From NCBI GenBank assembly GCA_963575745.1, contig CAUYUJ010019615.1, forward strand, positions 243,501 to 307,500: a stretch of DNA of 64,000 bases. The letters run 5' to 3'. Position 1 is the first letter of the stretch. Each line of letters begins with the position of its first letter. Shown here piece by piece: positions 30,351 through 40,166 of this stretch. Origin of the DNA: Prorocentrum cordatum. Taxonomy: Eukaryota; Sar; Dinophyceae; Prorocentrales; Prorocentraceae. The notes beneath the pieces were generated by a model that ran no database searches, was not told the DNA's origin, and saw only the letters and a list, made by a program, of their open reading frames with translations. A program made the translations under genes and the position numbers.

Positions 30351-30515
30351 GAGTACGCCGGCAGGCCATGGGCACCGGCTCTCCTCGTGGACGCGCGGGC
30401 GGGGGCTGGCGGTGCAGACCCGATGCCGCCGCACCTGCTGCAGGTCGGCTTCGACGCCGCCTACCCGATGGTCCCTCCGATACTGCGCGCCGTGACGCCC
30501 ATGCAGCACCTCGAG
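30351..30515 (+). CDS. Exon B of the unrecognised gene
   Basis: Fifty-five codons in phase 0 from an acceptor ending CCCCTCCAG. It reads EYAGRPWAPALLVDARAGAG, continues through PHLLQVGFDAAYPMVPPILR and ends TPMQHLE. The composition is clearly protein-like (hydrophobic clusters, few low-complexity residues). The donor is CTCGAG followed by GAAG. A stop lies shortly beyond, so splicing is needed. The next 206 nt are an introner-like element and exon C continues in phase 0. I do not recognise the family. Confidence 0.6.
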
Positions 30516-30721
30516 GAAGAGAGCTCTGCAGCATAACCTTTCGGAGCTTCGCGCGGATCTTTTCAGATCGGCCCGCGCTGGGTCGCCCACCCTTTCGCGC
30601 GGAGCGCGGCAGGGGTGGCGCCGGAGGCGCCGCCGTGGTGGGGGCCCGGGCGCCCATCCAAGAGATCCGCGCGGAGCGGCGAAAGCTTCGTGTATGTTCG
30701 CCTGGTTGTGTCTTCCTCGAG
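30516..30721 (+). mobile_element. 206-nt intron made of a palindromic element (introner)
   Basis: CCTCGAG occurs at both borders (30509-30515 and 30715-30721). Between them almost the whole intron is one palindrome, from TTTCGGAGCTTCGCGCGGAT at 30539 to ATCCGCGCGGAGCGGCGAAA near 30685, followed by a pyrimidine-rich acceptor region. Relatives occur at 46336-46484 and 60037-60172, with half copies at 27575, 28120 and 63853. Element, direct repeat and intron borders coincide. Confidence 0.75.
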
Positions 30722-30880
30722 CACCCTCTGGCCGCAGACGACGGCAGCATCGACACCAGCTTCCTGGGCGACTGGGTGCCGTGCATGCGGCTGCCTGCGG
30801 TGCTGATCGCCCTGCAGGGCCGGCTGGCGCAGGGCGAGCGGGGGCTGCAGCGCCACGCTCCGGGGCGGGGCGCGCCTGAG
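30722..30880 (+). CDS. Exon C of the unrecognised gene
   Basis: Fifty-three codons in phase 0. It reads HPLAADDGSIDTSFLGDWVP, then CMRLPAVLIALQGRLAQGER, and ends RGAPE before a GA-type donor (CCTGAG, then GATGG). Joined to exon B the frame runs MQHLE into HPLAADDG. The Leu/Ala-rich middle suggests a helix. No known domain is recognised. Confidence 0.6.
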
Positions 30881-30894
30881 GATGGGGGTCGGAA

Positions 30895-31075
30895 AGCCCA
30901 GACCCCCTCGTGTCATGTAAAACATCATGGCGGGAGATGTTTCGCTTTTTGTTGGCCTCTGGGGGCCCTCACCAGGCCTCGGGGCCATCAAAAAACGACT
31001 CAGGATATGAGAAGCTGGTCCCGGGGAATGGGTCGAGACATCCAGCTTTTTACGTTAGGAAAAATCACAACGTCG
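30895..31075 (+). mobile_element. Element of the GAGGTCTGGACC family (diverged)
   Basis: CCCAGACCCCCTCGTG on the left, TTTTTGTTGGCCTCTGGGGG and AAAAAACGACTCAGGATATG in the middle, and CACAACGTCGGGCGTG on the right follow the family order, just downstream of exon C. Confidence 0.6.
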
Positions 31076-31200
31076 GGCGTGTGGGAGAGGACTGCATATG
31101 GGTATTGGTGCGGGTTGTCAGACCCAGGCGGAGGCTCCCTTTCGAGCGGGGACCCCCATCCGACAGCACGCATTCGAGCGGGGACCCCCAAGTACTGATA

Positions 31201-31250
31201 TGTATATATATATATATATATATACATATATATGTATATATATATATATA
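31201..31250. repeat. (TA)n microsatellite
   Basis: TATATA runs broken by CA and GT steps, next to the start of the 1.9-kb repeat. Confidence 0.95.
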
Positions 31251-31291
31251 GATGACTGCATTTGCGCTGCGAGCCATGCGCCTTGGTCCTT

Positions 31292-33185
31292 TGAGTTCTG
31301 CACGCAAGCGGAATGCGTGCGTGCGCACATGCGCGCATGCATGTATACACGCGCACGTGCATGCACGTTCCGTATGAATGTCTAGGTGTATAAAATATAC
31401 TTACATTGTTGTATGTAGCGTACAAGTGTACATGTAAATGTATGTGTGTAAGGGTATGAACATGCATATGCACATCGTACGGGGTATCCTCGGGCATCTT
31501 CACTGCATGCCACGAGACCCTCAACGACTGGGTCACAATGTGAAATTCCATGGGAGCAGAATCAATGAATATTGGCATTCGGAAACATCGTGGGGGTGTT
31601 TTCGGGGCCCTCGTGGGCCGTTTTGGCGCCTTCATGGGCCGTCCTGGGGCCTTCTTGGGCCGTCTTGGGGAGCTTGGGCCCGCTGGAGCCCCCTTTGGAC
31701 CCATCTTGGGCACTTCCGGGGACCTCCCATGGCCCTTTTGGGTCTGTGCTGGGAGCCCTTGGGGGGCCTCTTGGTTCCATTATGGGCTGTCTTGGGGCTC
31801 TCGTGGGCGATCGTGGGGCCCGGCTCGGCCGTCTTGAAGCTTTCTAGGGGGCCTTTTGGAGCGTCTTGAGGCGATCTCGGGGGCTTTGAAACCGTCTTGA
31901 AAGCTGATGAAATCCGAAAGGCGAATATGCTAAATTTTAAGTTTTACGAAGGGCATGGGACGATTTTTGTAGTTTGAAGGCCCCTTGGAAAGCTTTTTGG
32001 GGTGCCTTGGGGGTCTTTATGTTGGCATTCGGAAACATCGTGGGGGTGTTTTCGGGGCCCTCGTGGGCCGTTTGGCGCCTTCATGGGCCGTCCTGGGGCC
32101 TTCTTGGGCCGTCTTGGGGAGCTTGGGCCCGCTGGAGCCCCCTTTGGACCCATCTTGGGCACTTCCGGGGACCTCCCATGGCCCTTTTGGGTCTGTGCTG
32201 GGAGCCCTTGGGGGGCCTCTTGGTTCCATTATGGGCTGTCTTGGGGCTCTCGTGGGCGATCGTGGGGCCCGGCTCGGCCGTCTTGAAGCTTTCTTGGGGG
32301 CCTTTTGGGGCGTCTGGAGGCGATCTCGGGGGCTTTGAAACCCTCTTGAAAGCATCCGGAAGGCGAATATGCTAAATGTTCAAGTTTTACGAAGGGCATG
32401 GACGATTTTTGTAGTTTGAAGGCCCCTTGGAAAGCTTTTTGGGGTGCCTTGGGGGTCTTTATGCTGGCATTCGGAAACATCGTGGGGGTGTTTTCGGAGC
32501 CCTCGTGGGCCGTTTTGGCGCCTTCATGGGCCGTCCTGGGGCCTTCTTGGGCCGTCTTGGGGAGCTTGGGCCCGCTGGAGCTCCCTTTGGACCCATCTTG
32601 GGCACTTCCGGGGACCTCCCATGGCCCTTTTGGGTCTGTACTGGCAGCCCTTGGGGGGCCTCTTGGTTTCATTATGGGCTGTCTTGGGGCTCTCGTGGGC
32701 GATCGTGGGGCCCGGCTCGGCCGTCTTGAAGCTTTCTTGGGGCCTTTTGGGGCGTCTGGAGGCGATCTCGGGGGCTTTGAAACCCTCTTGAAAGCTGATG
32801 AAATCCGAAAGGCGAATATGCTAAACTTGTAAGTTTTACGAAGGGCATGGGACGATTTTTGTAGTTTGAAGGCCCTTTGGAAAGCTTTTTGGGGTGCCTT
32901 GGGGGTCTTCTGGGCCGTCCTGACACAATTGGAGTCCCTCTTGGAGCGCTCTTGTGCTGTCTGGGGCCTCCCTTGAGCCTTTCTGATGACCCCTCGGATC
33001 GCAATGGGTCTGCTGGCAAGGCGTTTGTGGAGACCCGGAAAGCCGGGTGACCTTGTCCAAGGACGTCCAAGGGAGACCGAGAACCACAGATCCCGGGGGT
33101 CCAGTTTTTTTTGGGGGGGGAGGGTTTCCCCCCTCCCCGGCTTTTGAAAATACTGGAAGAGGAACATATGTATATGTGCACACAT
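31292..33185 (+). repeat. 1.9-kb dispersed repeat, copy 1 (with three ~445-bp tandem units)
   Basis: The same sequence occurs inverted at about 54420-56340. From left to right: a TGCGTGCG/CACGTGCA alternating purine-pyrimidine segment, a unique 150-bp segment, three tandem units marked by TGGCATTCGGAAACATCGTG at about 31572, 32023 and 32464, a 150-bp tail, and a T8G8 tract near 33107-33120 before GGAAGAGGAACATATGTATA. The units are CTTGGGG-type degenerate repeats. Open frames on both strands are by-products. Confidence 0.93.
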
Positions 33186-33263
33186 TGTTTGGGGGAAATC
33201 CTGGAGCTTGTATGGATGTCTTCGTGTCCCCCTTGGCCCCTCGACTTTTTCGCTGCCCTGGAG

Positions 33264-33386
33264 GCGGCGGAGGCGCTGGAGCTGCTGCTGCGGGCCGCCG
33301 AGGAGGCCCGGGACCGGGACGCTCCCGAGGCGTGGCGGTTCCTGCACGGCCTGCGGGGGCTGCTGTCAGAGGCCGCGCGCGCGGAG
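33264..33386 (+). CDS. Candidate exon D of the unrecognised gene
   Basis: Forty-one codons in phase 0 after a T/C-rich acceptor region ending CTGGAG. It reads AAEALELLLRAAEEARDRDA, then PEAWRFLHGLRGLLSEAARA, a strongly helical Ala/Leu/Glu/Arg pattern. It can follow exon C (phase 0). The 3' border at GCGGAG is uncertain. The frame could begin earlier (LDFFAALE...). No family is recognised; the pattern resembles helical repeat proteins in general. Confidence 0.5.
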
Positions 33387-34440
33387 ATCGGAGGGTGCCC
33401 AACGCCGACGGCACGCAGGAGTGGCCCTTCGCTGGAGCGACCTCTGGTGCGGGCCCACTCGGGTCCTACGCTCGCCGAGCGCGAGGCGGCAGTGGCATCT
33501 TGCGCGCTTGTGCTGGGCCCTCCAATTTGCGCCCTGTCTCCCCAATTAGGGCTTCGCGCGCCCCGCTTAACTCTTAACCGGAAGGGGCCCGCTCCCGACC
33601 CACCGACCAAAAAGTGTTTGGCCCCCAAAGAGCCGCGCACCAAAGGTCAGTCCTGCCCTGGGTCACACTTGCGTGTCGCCGACAGCTGCACACATACACA
33701 CACACACACATACATCACCGAACCATGGCCCCACTGCGATCAACGCTGGGGCTGTCGAGGCGGGTGAGAGGCGGATGCTGAGGTGGGGTATGTTTGACCT
33801 AGCCTGTCTAATATGCGGGTTGCAGGCGCCCTGTGAGCTCCACACACTTCGAGGAGTTATCTTATCACCCGTAACTCCCTTAGCACCAACCTGTAATGCC
33901 CCAATTTCCTTAGCAACCCCCGCGCGGATCCGAGCAGACACCCCCGCCTCGATATCAAACTCACGGCGGATGTTTTCTGTTGCAAGTTTCGGCCTCCGTG
34001 TCCCTCGCTGGGCGCCAGGCCGTCGAAATCGAAAAACTACTCAGGATGAGAACGCCTGTCAAGGGGAAATGAGTCGAGACTTTTGGGTCGGGGGCGGCCA
34101 AGAGGAGGGTGATGACTGGGGGTGGGGGGATATTAAGGCCAGGGCCACGAGATCTCCCCAGATTTCATGGCCCCCCTCCTTAGAAGGCTAAGGCCTTACG
34201 GCCAGTGCCGCCGACCCTGGAGGCCTCTGCCGTCTTGGGTGTTTGTTGTGCTCTCCCGACATGCGCCGGGAGGGTGATTTCCTGACCCGGGACCACCCCC
34301 CGGGACCGAAGGGATGAAAGGGAAGGGGCTCCCCTTCGACTCAATGACAGCGTTGCTGCATTTCGCTGCGGATGGGCTAATGTATCGGGAAGTAGACAAG
34401 GTGACAACGCCGAAGACCTCTAAAAACGTACCAGAAATCG
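33387..34440 (+). other. Intron-like stretch without supported gene
   Basis: Contains a short CACACACAT run (33690-33712), a TAACTCCCTTAGCACC / TTCCTTAGCAACC direct-repeat area at 33860-33925, and a diverged element near 33940-34090 (AAATCGAAAAACTACTCAGG, ATGAGTCGAGAC). Confidence 0.4.
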
Positions 34441-34570
34441 ATGACTTTGCCTTGGAGGCCGTCTTGGAAGTCCTCTTGGAGGCTTCTTGGGGCGTTGTGG
34501 AAACCTGTTGTGCCGTCTGGAGGTTACTTTGGCGACTTATACCGATACGTCAGCGATGTGGAACCCTCGA
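34441..34570 (+). repeat. CTTGGAGGC-type degenerate repeat
   Basis: Units such as CTTGGAGGCC, CTTGGAAGTC and CTTGGAGGCTTCTTGGGGCG: the CTTGGGG minisatellite family again. Confidence 0.6.
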
Positions 34571-34837
34571 ACATTGTCTTGGGGACATTTTGGAGCACTT
34601 TTGCCGCGTCCTGCGGCTGTTCTTGGCCGCCGAACCGCCCGAGGGGGACTCGTATTTGCCCTGGGACCCCCAGGACCCCCCTGGGACCCCCCTGGGACCT
34701 CCCCTGGGCCCCCCCCCCCGGGACCCCCCCCCCCCTCGGCGGGGAATATAAGGGATCAAATGGAAGGGGCTCCACTTGGACTCCACTGCAACGTTGCTCA
34801 CTTTCGCTGTGGCAGGCGCGCTCGAGGAGGAGGGCCC

Positions 34838-34861
34838 GCGACGACGACGACGACAACGACC

Positions 34862-34907
<46 letters not shown>

Positions 34908-34935
34908 AGACGAAGACGAAGACGACGACGACGAG
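34838..34935 (+). repeat. (GAC)n microsatellite
   Basis: About 32 GAC triplets with a few GAA. Confidence 0.97.
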
Positions 34936-34964
34936 TCAAACGGAACAGCCTCTTCCCCAGACAT

Positions 34965-35090
34965 CTGGCTGCTCCAGTTTTTTGGGTGCGTGGACCCAGG
35001 AGGTCTGGACCACTTCCCTGGTCCAGAGACCGAAAACTGCCAAAAACCGCCTCTCAGGGTCCACACGCCGACAGGGCCAGCGGATTTTTA
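34965..35090 (+). mobile_element. Element of the GAGGTCTGGACC family
   Basis: TGGACCCAGGAGGTCTGGACC-like left arm, central GAGACCGAAAACTGCCAAAA, and right CTCTCAGGGTCCACACG. Confidence 0.6.
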
Positions 35091-35284
35091 CATGGGCTCT
35101 GTTCGCCCGTCAGCGCAAAAATCATGTGTTTTACACGGGTTCCTGTCGCCCCTAAGGCTCAGCCATGTGCTTTTGTGCATGGCTTTCTTGCGCTTCCGTG
35201 AGCCTCATGTTCCCCAATCAGTGCTGGCACTGAAGGGGCCCTGGCGGAAGTTGAAAGATTTGGCGAAAATTTCCCGCCGATTTT

Positions 35285-35400
35285 GGTAGCAGGCTGGGTT
35301 CCCAGGTTCCCAGTTCCAGGTTCCCGGCTTCCCGGTTATTGGTTCAGGGCCGATTTCGGTGGGTTTTGGGTTCCCGGACTCTCGGGTTCCCGGTCGATCT
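35285..35400 (+). repeat. ~10-bp GGTTCCCGG minisatellite
   Basis: About ten degenerate units of GGTTCCCAG or GGTTCCCGG. Confidence 0.8.
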
Positions 35401-35439
35401 CCTCAGCGAACACCACCCTCTGATTAGGGTTTTTGTTTG

Positions 35440-35715
35440 CTGTAATGTTTTTCCAGTTCGTCTTGGTGCAGTTCGTCATGTTTCAGTTCGAAGCAGTTCG
35501 GTCTGCCATTCGCCGTGTGTTTCGCGTTCGTTCGAGTTCGCCCCCTCTTTGTCCGTCCAGCTCTGGAGCCGAATCGGATATTGGGCGCGAGCTGGTTGTG
35601 CGCCTCGCGCCTTTCGGCTGCAATCAGTTTGAGCTGTGCGTTCGGACAGCTCACAAGAGGTCACATGTCAACGCAGTATGGCACAGTTCAGTTCACCACA
35701 GCACAGCACAGCCTC
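35440..35715 (+). repeat. Degenerate CAGTTCG repeat
   Basis: (G/C)AGTTCG(T/A) units recur irregularly. Related CGAAC-rich sequence on the other strand occurs at 53400-53510. Confidence 0.55.
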
Positions 35716-36402
35716 TGACACAGTAAATCACCATCGATACCTTCAGAATTGCAGTTGAACATCGCCGATGTTCTGCGTCTTGAAAACGTACTCACGCGTC
35801 ACATGTCTACATCCCTTTCCAGGTCCGTGGGTCGACCATGTTCCGAGTCTCCGACAAGAAGGTTTCGATTCTGCACGCAGGCTGCGCAAGGTGCTGCATG
35901 AAAGGGTGCGCGTGAGTGTGTTGCGGCATTCTGGCATGGCGGCGCTCGAGATCTCGTTCCCGCTGCTCGATCCGGGCCTGTCTCTCCAGGTGAGTCTGTC
36001 TCCTCCTTGTTTTTGCTCTTCGGAAGCAGAAGCTGGTCGATCGGGGGCCCACTACAGCAAGCACCCTGTCGAGTGCCAGTGCCGTTTATAGATTCCCTGT
36101 TGCCAAGGGGTTGTTGTTCCTGGAAAGGCTTTAGGCCGACGGTTCTTTTCCCGGAAAGGGCGCGGGTCCAGGAATCTCTTTTGGATATTCTGGTAAGCTT
36201 GTCCCTCGGTGCCTCGTCGGAAGGAGGCTGGCGGATTTCCCCAGGATAAGCAACAAACTAGGCGAATCCATATGTTCAAAAGACAGCGTCGGTTTCGTGA
36301 TTGCCGGCTCGTGGACATTGCGCCCCCACCTCGGATCCGCTATCAATGACGTGGTCCGCAGGCCTCCTCTTTCCAGTGTAGCACCAGAGTGCACGGAGCG
36401 CT

Positions 36403-36424
36403 TCCGTAGCCAGTCTGGCTCCAG
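36403..36424 (+). other. Relict spliced-leader sequence upstream of AP2-repeat gene
   Basis: After a T, CCGTAGCCA is followed by GTCTGGCTCCAG. This matches the 22-nt dinoflagellate spliced leader at 19 of 22 positions, counting the degenerate first base. The differences are at leader positions 11, 13 and 20. It lies 92 bp upstream of the ATG of an intronless gene. Relict leaders mark genes copied back from trans-spliced mRNA. A chance match is possible but the position is telling. Confidence 0.6.
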
Positions 36425-36515
36425 AGGCCCGAGCTCCTTCTGTGGCCCGAGTCGGGCAGCCAGCCCGCGCCGCCGCTCGCCTGCGAGGCCAGCCGCTGCG
36501 CTCCGAGAGGCGAGC

Positions 36516-38149
36516 ATGACCTGCCGCCGCCGCGACCGCCGCGGCGCGGTCGCGGCAGCGGTTGGCGCAGCCCTGGCGGCCAGGTGGTGCGGGCACCTGG
36601 CCCCAGCGGCCTTCGCCGGGCCGGCCGCGGCGCCCGCCCCAGGGCGCGGGGCCCCGCTGCGGGCTGCGGCCGCCAGCCCCGGCCGCCAAGCGCAGGCTCC
36701 TGCAGCTGGAAGCCCCGGCAGCGTGGAGCGCCAGAGCGGCATCAAGCGCCTATGCTGGGACAAACGCAAGAAGGTGTGGCGCAGTCGGTATTATATACAG
36801 AACGGCCCGGATCAAGGTCGCACAACGCAGCCCAGGTTCCACCCGAAGGACGAGTCGCCAGAAGAGGTGGAGCAGGCGCGGCTCGCCGCCGTCGAGGCGC
36901 TGCGGCGGCTGGAGGAGGAGGACAGGCTCGGGCAGGTCCGCGCTGGCCCCAGCAGCACTGCGGAGCGCCAGAGCGGCGTCAAGCACATAGTCTGGGACAA
37001 ACGCATCAAGGCATGGTGCATTCGGTATAGGATACGGAACGGCCCGGATCAAGGTCGCACAACGCAGCCCGTGTTCCGCCCGAAGGACGAGTCGCCAGAA
37101 GAGGTGGAGCAGGCGCGGCTCGCCGCCGTCGAGGCGCTGCGGCGGCTGGAGGAGGAGGACAGGCTCGGGCAGGTCCGCGCTGGCAGATCTGGCCCCGCAG
37201 AGCGCCAGAGCGGCGTCAAGCACATAGTCTGGGAGAAACGCATGAAGGTATGGCGGGTTCAGTATAGGATACAGAACGGCCCGGATCAAGGTCGCACAAC
37301 GCAGCCCAGGTTCCGCCCGAAGGACGAGTCGCCAGAAGAGGTGGAGCAGGCGCGGCTCGCCGCCGTCGAGGCGCTGCGGCGGCTGGAGGAGGAGGACAGG
37401 CTCGGGCAGGTCCGCGCTGGCAGATCTGGCCCCGCAGAGCGCCAGACTCAGAGCGGCGTCAAGCACATAGTCTGGAAGGACCGCAAGGCAGCTTGGTGCA
37501 TTACGTATGCGATACGGAACGGCCCGGATCAAGGTCGCACAACGCAGCCCAGGTTCCGCCCGAAGGACGAGTCGCCAGAAGAGGTGGAGCAGGCGCGGCT
37601 CGCCGCCGTCGAGGCGCTGCGGCGGCTGGAGGAGGAGGACAGGCTCGGGCAGGTCCGCGCTGGCAGATCTGGCCCCGCAGAGCGCCAGAGCGGCGTCAAG
37701 CACATAGTCTGGGACAAACGCATCAAGGCATGGTGCATTCGGTATAGGATACAGAACGGCCCGGATCAAGGTCGCACAACGCAGCCCAGGTTCCGCCCGA
37801 AGGACGAGTCGCCAGAAGAGGTGGAGCAGGCGCGGCTCGCCGCCGTCGAGGCGCTGCGGCGGCTGGAGGAGGAGGACAGGCTCGGGCAGGTCCGCGCTGG
37901 CAGATCTGGCCCCGCAGAGCGCCAGAGCGGCGTCAAGCACATAGTCTGAAGAAACGCAAGGCAGCTTGGTGCATTACGTATGCGATACGGAACGGCCCTG
38001 ATCAAGGTGTCAGAAAGCAGCTCACCTTCCGCCCGAAAGACGAGTCGCCAGAGGAGGTGGAACGGGCGCGGCTCGCCGCGGTCGAGGCGCTGCGGCGGCT
38101 CGAAGAAAAGGACCGCGCCCTCGAGCCGAGCGGCTCGGGCGGGCCCTGA
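36516..38149 (+). CDS. Protein with six tandem AP2-like repeats, frameshifted in the last repeat
   Basis: The ATG at 36516 starts an N-terminus MTCRRRDRRGAVAAAVGAAL, followed by AFAGPAAA and a Pro/Ala-rich stretch. That could be a signal or plastid-type presequence. Six 79-81-residue repeats follow, starting at about 36726, 36963, 37200, 37437, 37680 and 37917. Each begins ERQSGVKHIVWDKRIKAW, has NGPDQGRTTQP and FRPKDESPEEVEQARLAA, and ends in a Leu/Glu helix. SGVKxxxWDKRxxxW, then an F strand and a charged Ala-rich helix, resembles the AP2/ERF DNA-binding domain common in alveolates. Repeats are nearly identical at DNA level. In repeat six GTCTGGGANAAACGC-like sequence has lost one base, giving TGA at 37947-37949. 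The shifted frame continues the repeat to TGA at 38147-38149. No intron is seen, and a relict spliced leader lies upstream. Read as a broken or misassembled copy, or a retrogene. Confidence 0.8.
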
Positions 38150-38314
38150 GCCGGCCGCGGCCGCCAGGAGGTGCCGCTTCTCGACGGGCTGTTTCTGGTG
38201 GGCACTCCGACGCCCACGCAATCCGCACAGAGTTCGACCCTGAGCCGATCGCCTACGACGCCCTCCTCACCCACTATGGCCGCACACGTGAGCGCACGCC
38301 AGCGCCAGTGGGCG

Positions 38315-38430
38315 TGAAGCAGTGCTACGATACGCAGTGCCACCATACGCAGTACTGCTGTACGCAGTTCTGCTCGGCAGTCTGGTAACACTATTATGCA
38401 GTACTGGCCGGCAGTGTGGCACCACGATTA
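38315..38430 (+). repeat. Degenerate TACGCAGTNCTGC repeat after AP2 gene
   Basis: Units like GATACGCAGTGC, CATACGCAGTACTGC and GTACGCAGTTCTGC lie in tandem about 170 bp downstream of the stop. Confidence 0.65.
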
Positions 38431-38565
38431 GGAACAATAGAGAGGCTCTGCAAGCACGCCCCAGCCAAGGCGCCCCCGACGTCCACGCCGCGCGCATAGA
38501 GGATAGACACGACGCGGCGAGGCACCACCCGAAGATCTAATTACCGCTCCCCACGGTTCGATGGC

Positions 38566-38727
38566 GAATCAGTCCGTATCCGCGCCCTTTGGGCCGCGAC
38601 CCCGCGGAGACGGGGGCATTTTTTTCCGCGGATGCCCCGCGCGGAACGTACCCGTGCGACTGCACATACGCGGGACCGCGCCCCGGAGTCCAGACCGCGA
38701 GGGCGCGGATACGGATCTGCTCGCCGC
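38566..38727 (+). mobile_element. 162-bp palindromic element, GTCCGTATCCGCGCCC arms
   Basis: CAGTCCGTATCCGCGCCC on the left pairs with GGGCGCGGATACGGATCTG on the right. Inner segments CCGCGGAGAC and GTCCAGACCGCG also pair. No second copy is seen in the window. Confidence 0.85.
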
Positions 38728-38817
38728 TCGTGTATGGTGGCATGTCTTGACTACCCGTTCCCAGACATGCGAGGTCCTGATTGTGAAGTCCTGACGGCCT
38801 GTGCCGCCGACCCAGAA

Positions 38818-38875
38818 CATCGACGACGACGACGACGACAACGACGACGACCACGACGACAAAACGACAACGGCG
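38818..38875 (+). repeat. (GAC)n microsatellite
   Basis: GAC/AAC triplets. Confidence 0.9.
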
Positions 38876-38919
38876 AGCTGATGACCCTGCCACAAGCTCG
38901 GGTCATGGAGCGGGCGGTG

Positions 38920-39235
38920 GAGGGAGGAGGAGGAGGAGGAAGAAGAGGAGGAGGAAGAGGAGGAGGAAGAGGAGGAAGATGATGATGATGATGAGGAGGA
39001 GGAGGAGGAGGAGGAGGAAAAGGAGGAGGAGGAGGCGGAGGAGGAGGAGGATGATTTTAGAGGAAGAGGAGGAGGAGGAGGAGGAGGAGGAGGAGGAGGA
39101 GGAGGAGGAGGAGGAGGAGGAGGAGGAGGAGGGGGAGGTAGAGGAGAAAGGAGAAGGAGAAGGAGGAGGAGGAGCAGGAGGAGGAGGAGGAAGAGGAGGA
39201 GAAGGAGGAGCAGGAGGAGGAGGAGGAGGAGAGAA
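38920..39235 (+). repeat. (GGA)n array
   Basis: GGA with GAT and GAA variants. Confidence 0.97.
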
Positions 39236-39363
39236 AAGTAAGGGGCAGAAGACAGTACCTTCTCTCTCTCTCTCGCCTTTACCTTTTCAGGTCGGTCTTG
39301 AGCTGCGCTCACTCGTAGGTGCGCGCTAGTGTGTCCTGCTCGACTGGGCCTCGTCATGCGATG

Positions 39364-39613
39364 CGAGGAGGAGGAGGAGGAGGAGGAGGAGGAGGAGGAG
39401 GAGGAGGAGGAGGAGGAGGGGGGGGAGGAGGAGGAGGGAGGAGGAGGAGGAGGAGGAGGAGGAGTGAGGAGGAGGAGGAGGAGGAGGAGGAGGAGGAGGA
39501 GGAGGAGGAGGAGGATAGGAGGAGGAGGAGGAGGAGGAGGAGGAGGAGGAGGAGGAGGAGGAGGACGAGAAGGAGGAGGAGGAGGAGGAGGAGGAGGAGG
39601 AGGAGGAGGAGGA
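39364..39613 (+). repeat. (GGA)n array
   Basis: Nearly pure GGA, 250 bp. Confidence 0.97.
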
Positions 39614-39644
39614 GAGCCGTGTGTCTTCTCGGGGGCGGGCGTCT

Positions 39645-39830
39645 TGGAGGCGACGGGGCTGGGGCCGGGGCTGGGGCCGCGGCGGGGGACGCGGCCAGGG
39701 CCGCGGCCGGGACCGGGGCCGGAGCCAAGGCCGAGGCCGAGGCTGGGGGCCTCAGGCCAGGAACGGGGCTGGAGCGGGGGCCAAGGCGGGGACAGGGGTG
39801 GGGGTCCTGAGGGAGACGGGGGAGTCGCAT
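39645..39830 (+). repeat. GGGGCC(T/G)GG-type degenerate repeat
   Basis: GGGGCTGGGGCC, GCCGCGGC and GGGGCCGGAGCC units of 6-12 bp. Confidence 0.7.
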
Positions 39831-40166
39831 CTGCCCCGGGACCCCCCGGGCCTCCCCCCCTGGACCCCCCCCTAAGGACCCCCCCCGGGACCCTTCGACT
39901 CAACTACAACGTCGCAACGTTGCCAAACTACGAGTCAAACGGAACAGCCTCTTCCACACGCCGACAGGGTCGGCGGACTTCAACACGTTCCCTGCCCCCC
40001 CTGGTCTGCGCACATGCCTCGGGTCATTTTGTGCACCCCCCCCCGCCCCTCTTGGGCGCCCCTTTTGGGCGCCCTCGACTGGGGGCCGACGCTGCGAAAG
40101 AGTCAGAACATCGGGGGTCCGGGGCGAGGCGCGTCCTGGGCACCGAAGCGGTGTTACGTACGCAGT

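Noticed and set aside
31292-33185. Long frames (over 300 codons) on both strands encoding Pro/Lys/Arg-rich or Gly/Leu/Trp-rich proteins
   Set aside because: They follow the degenerate CTTGGGG repeats and occur on both strands and in both copies. No domain is present.
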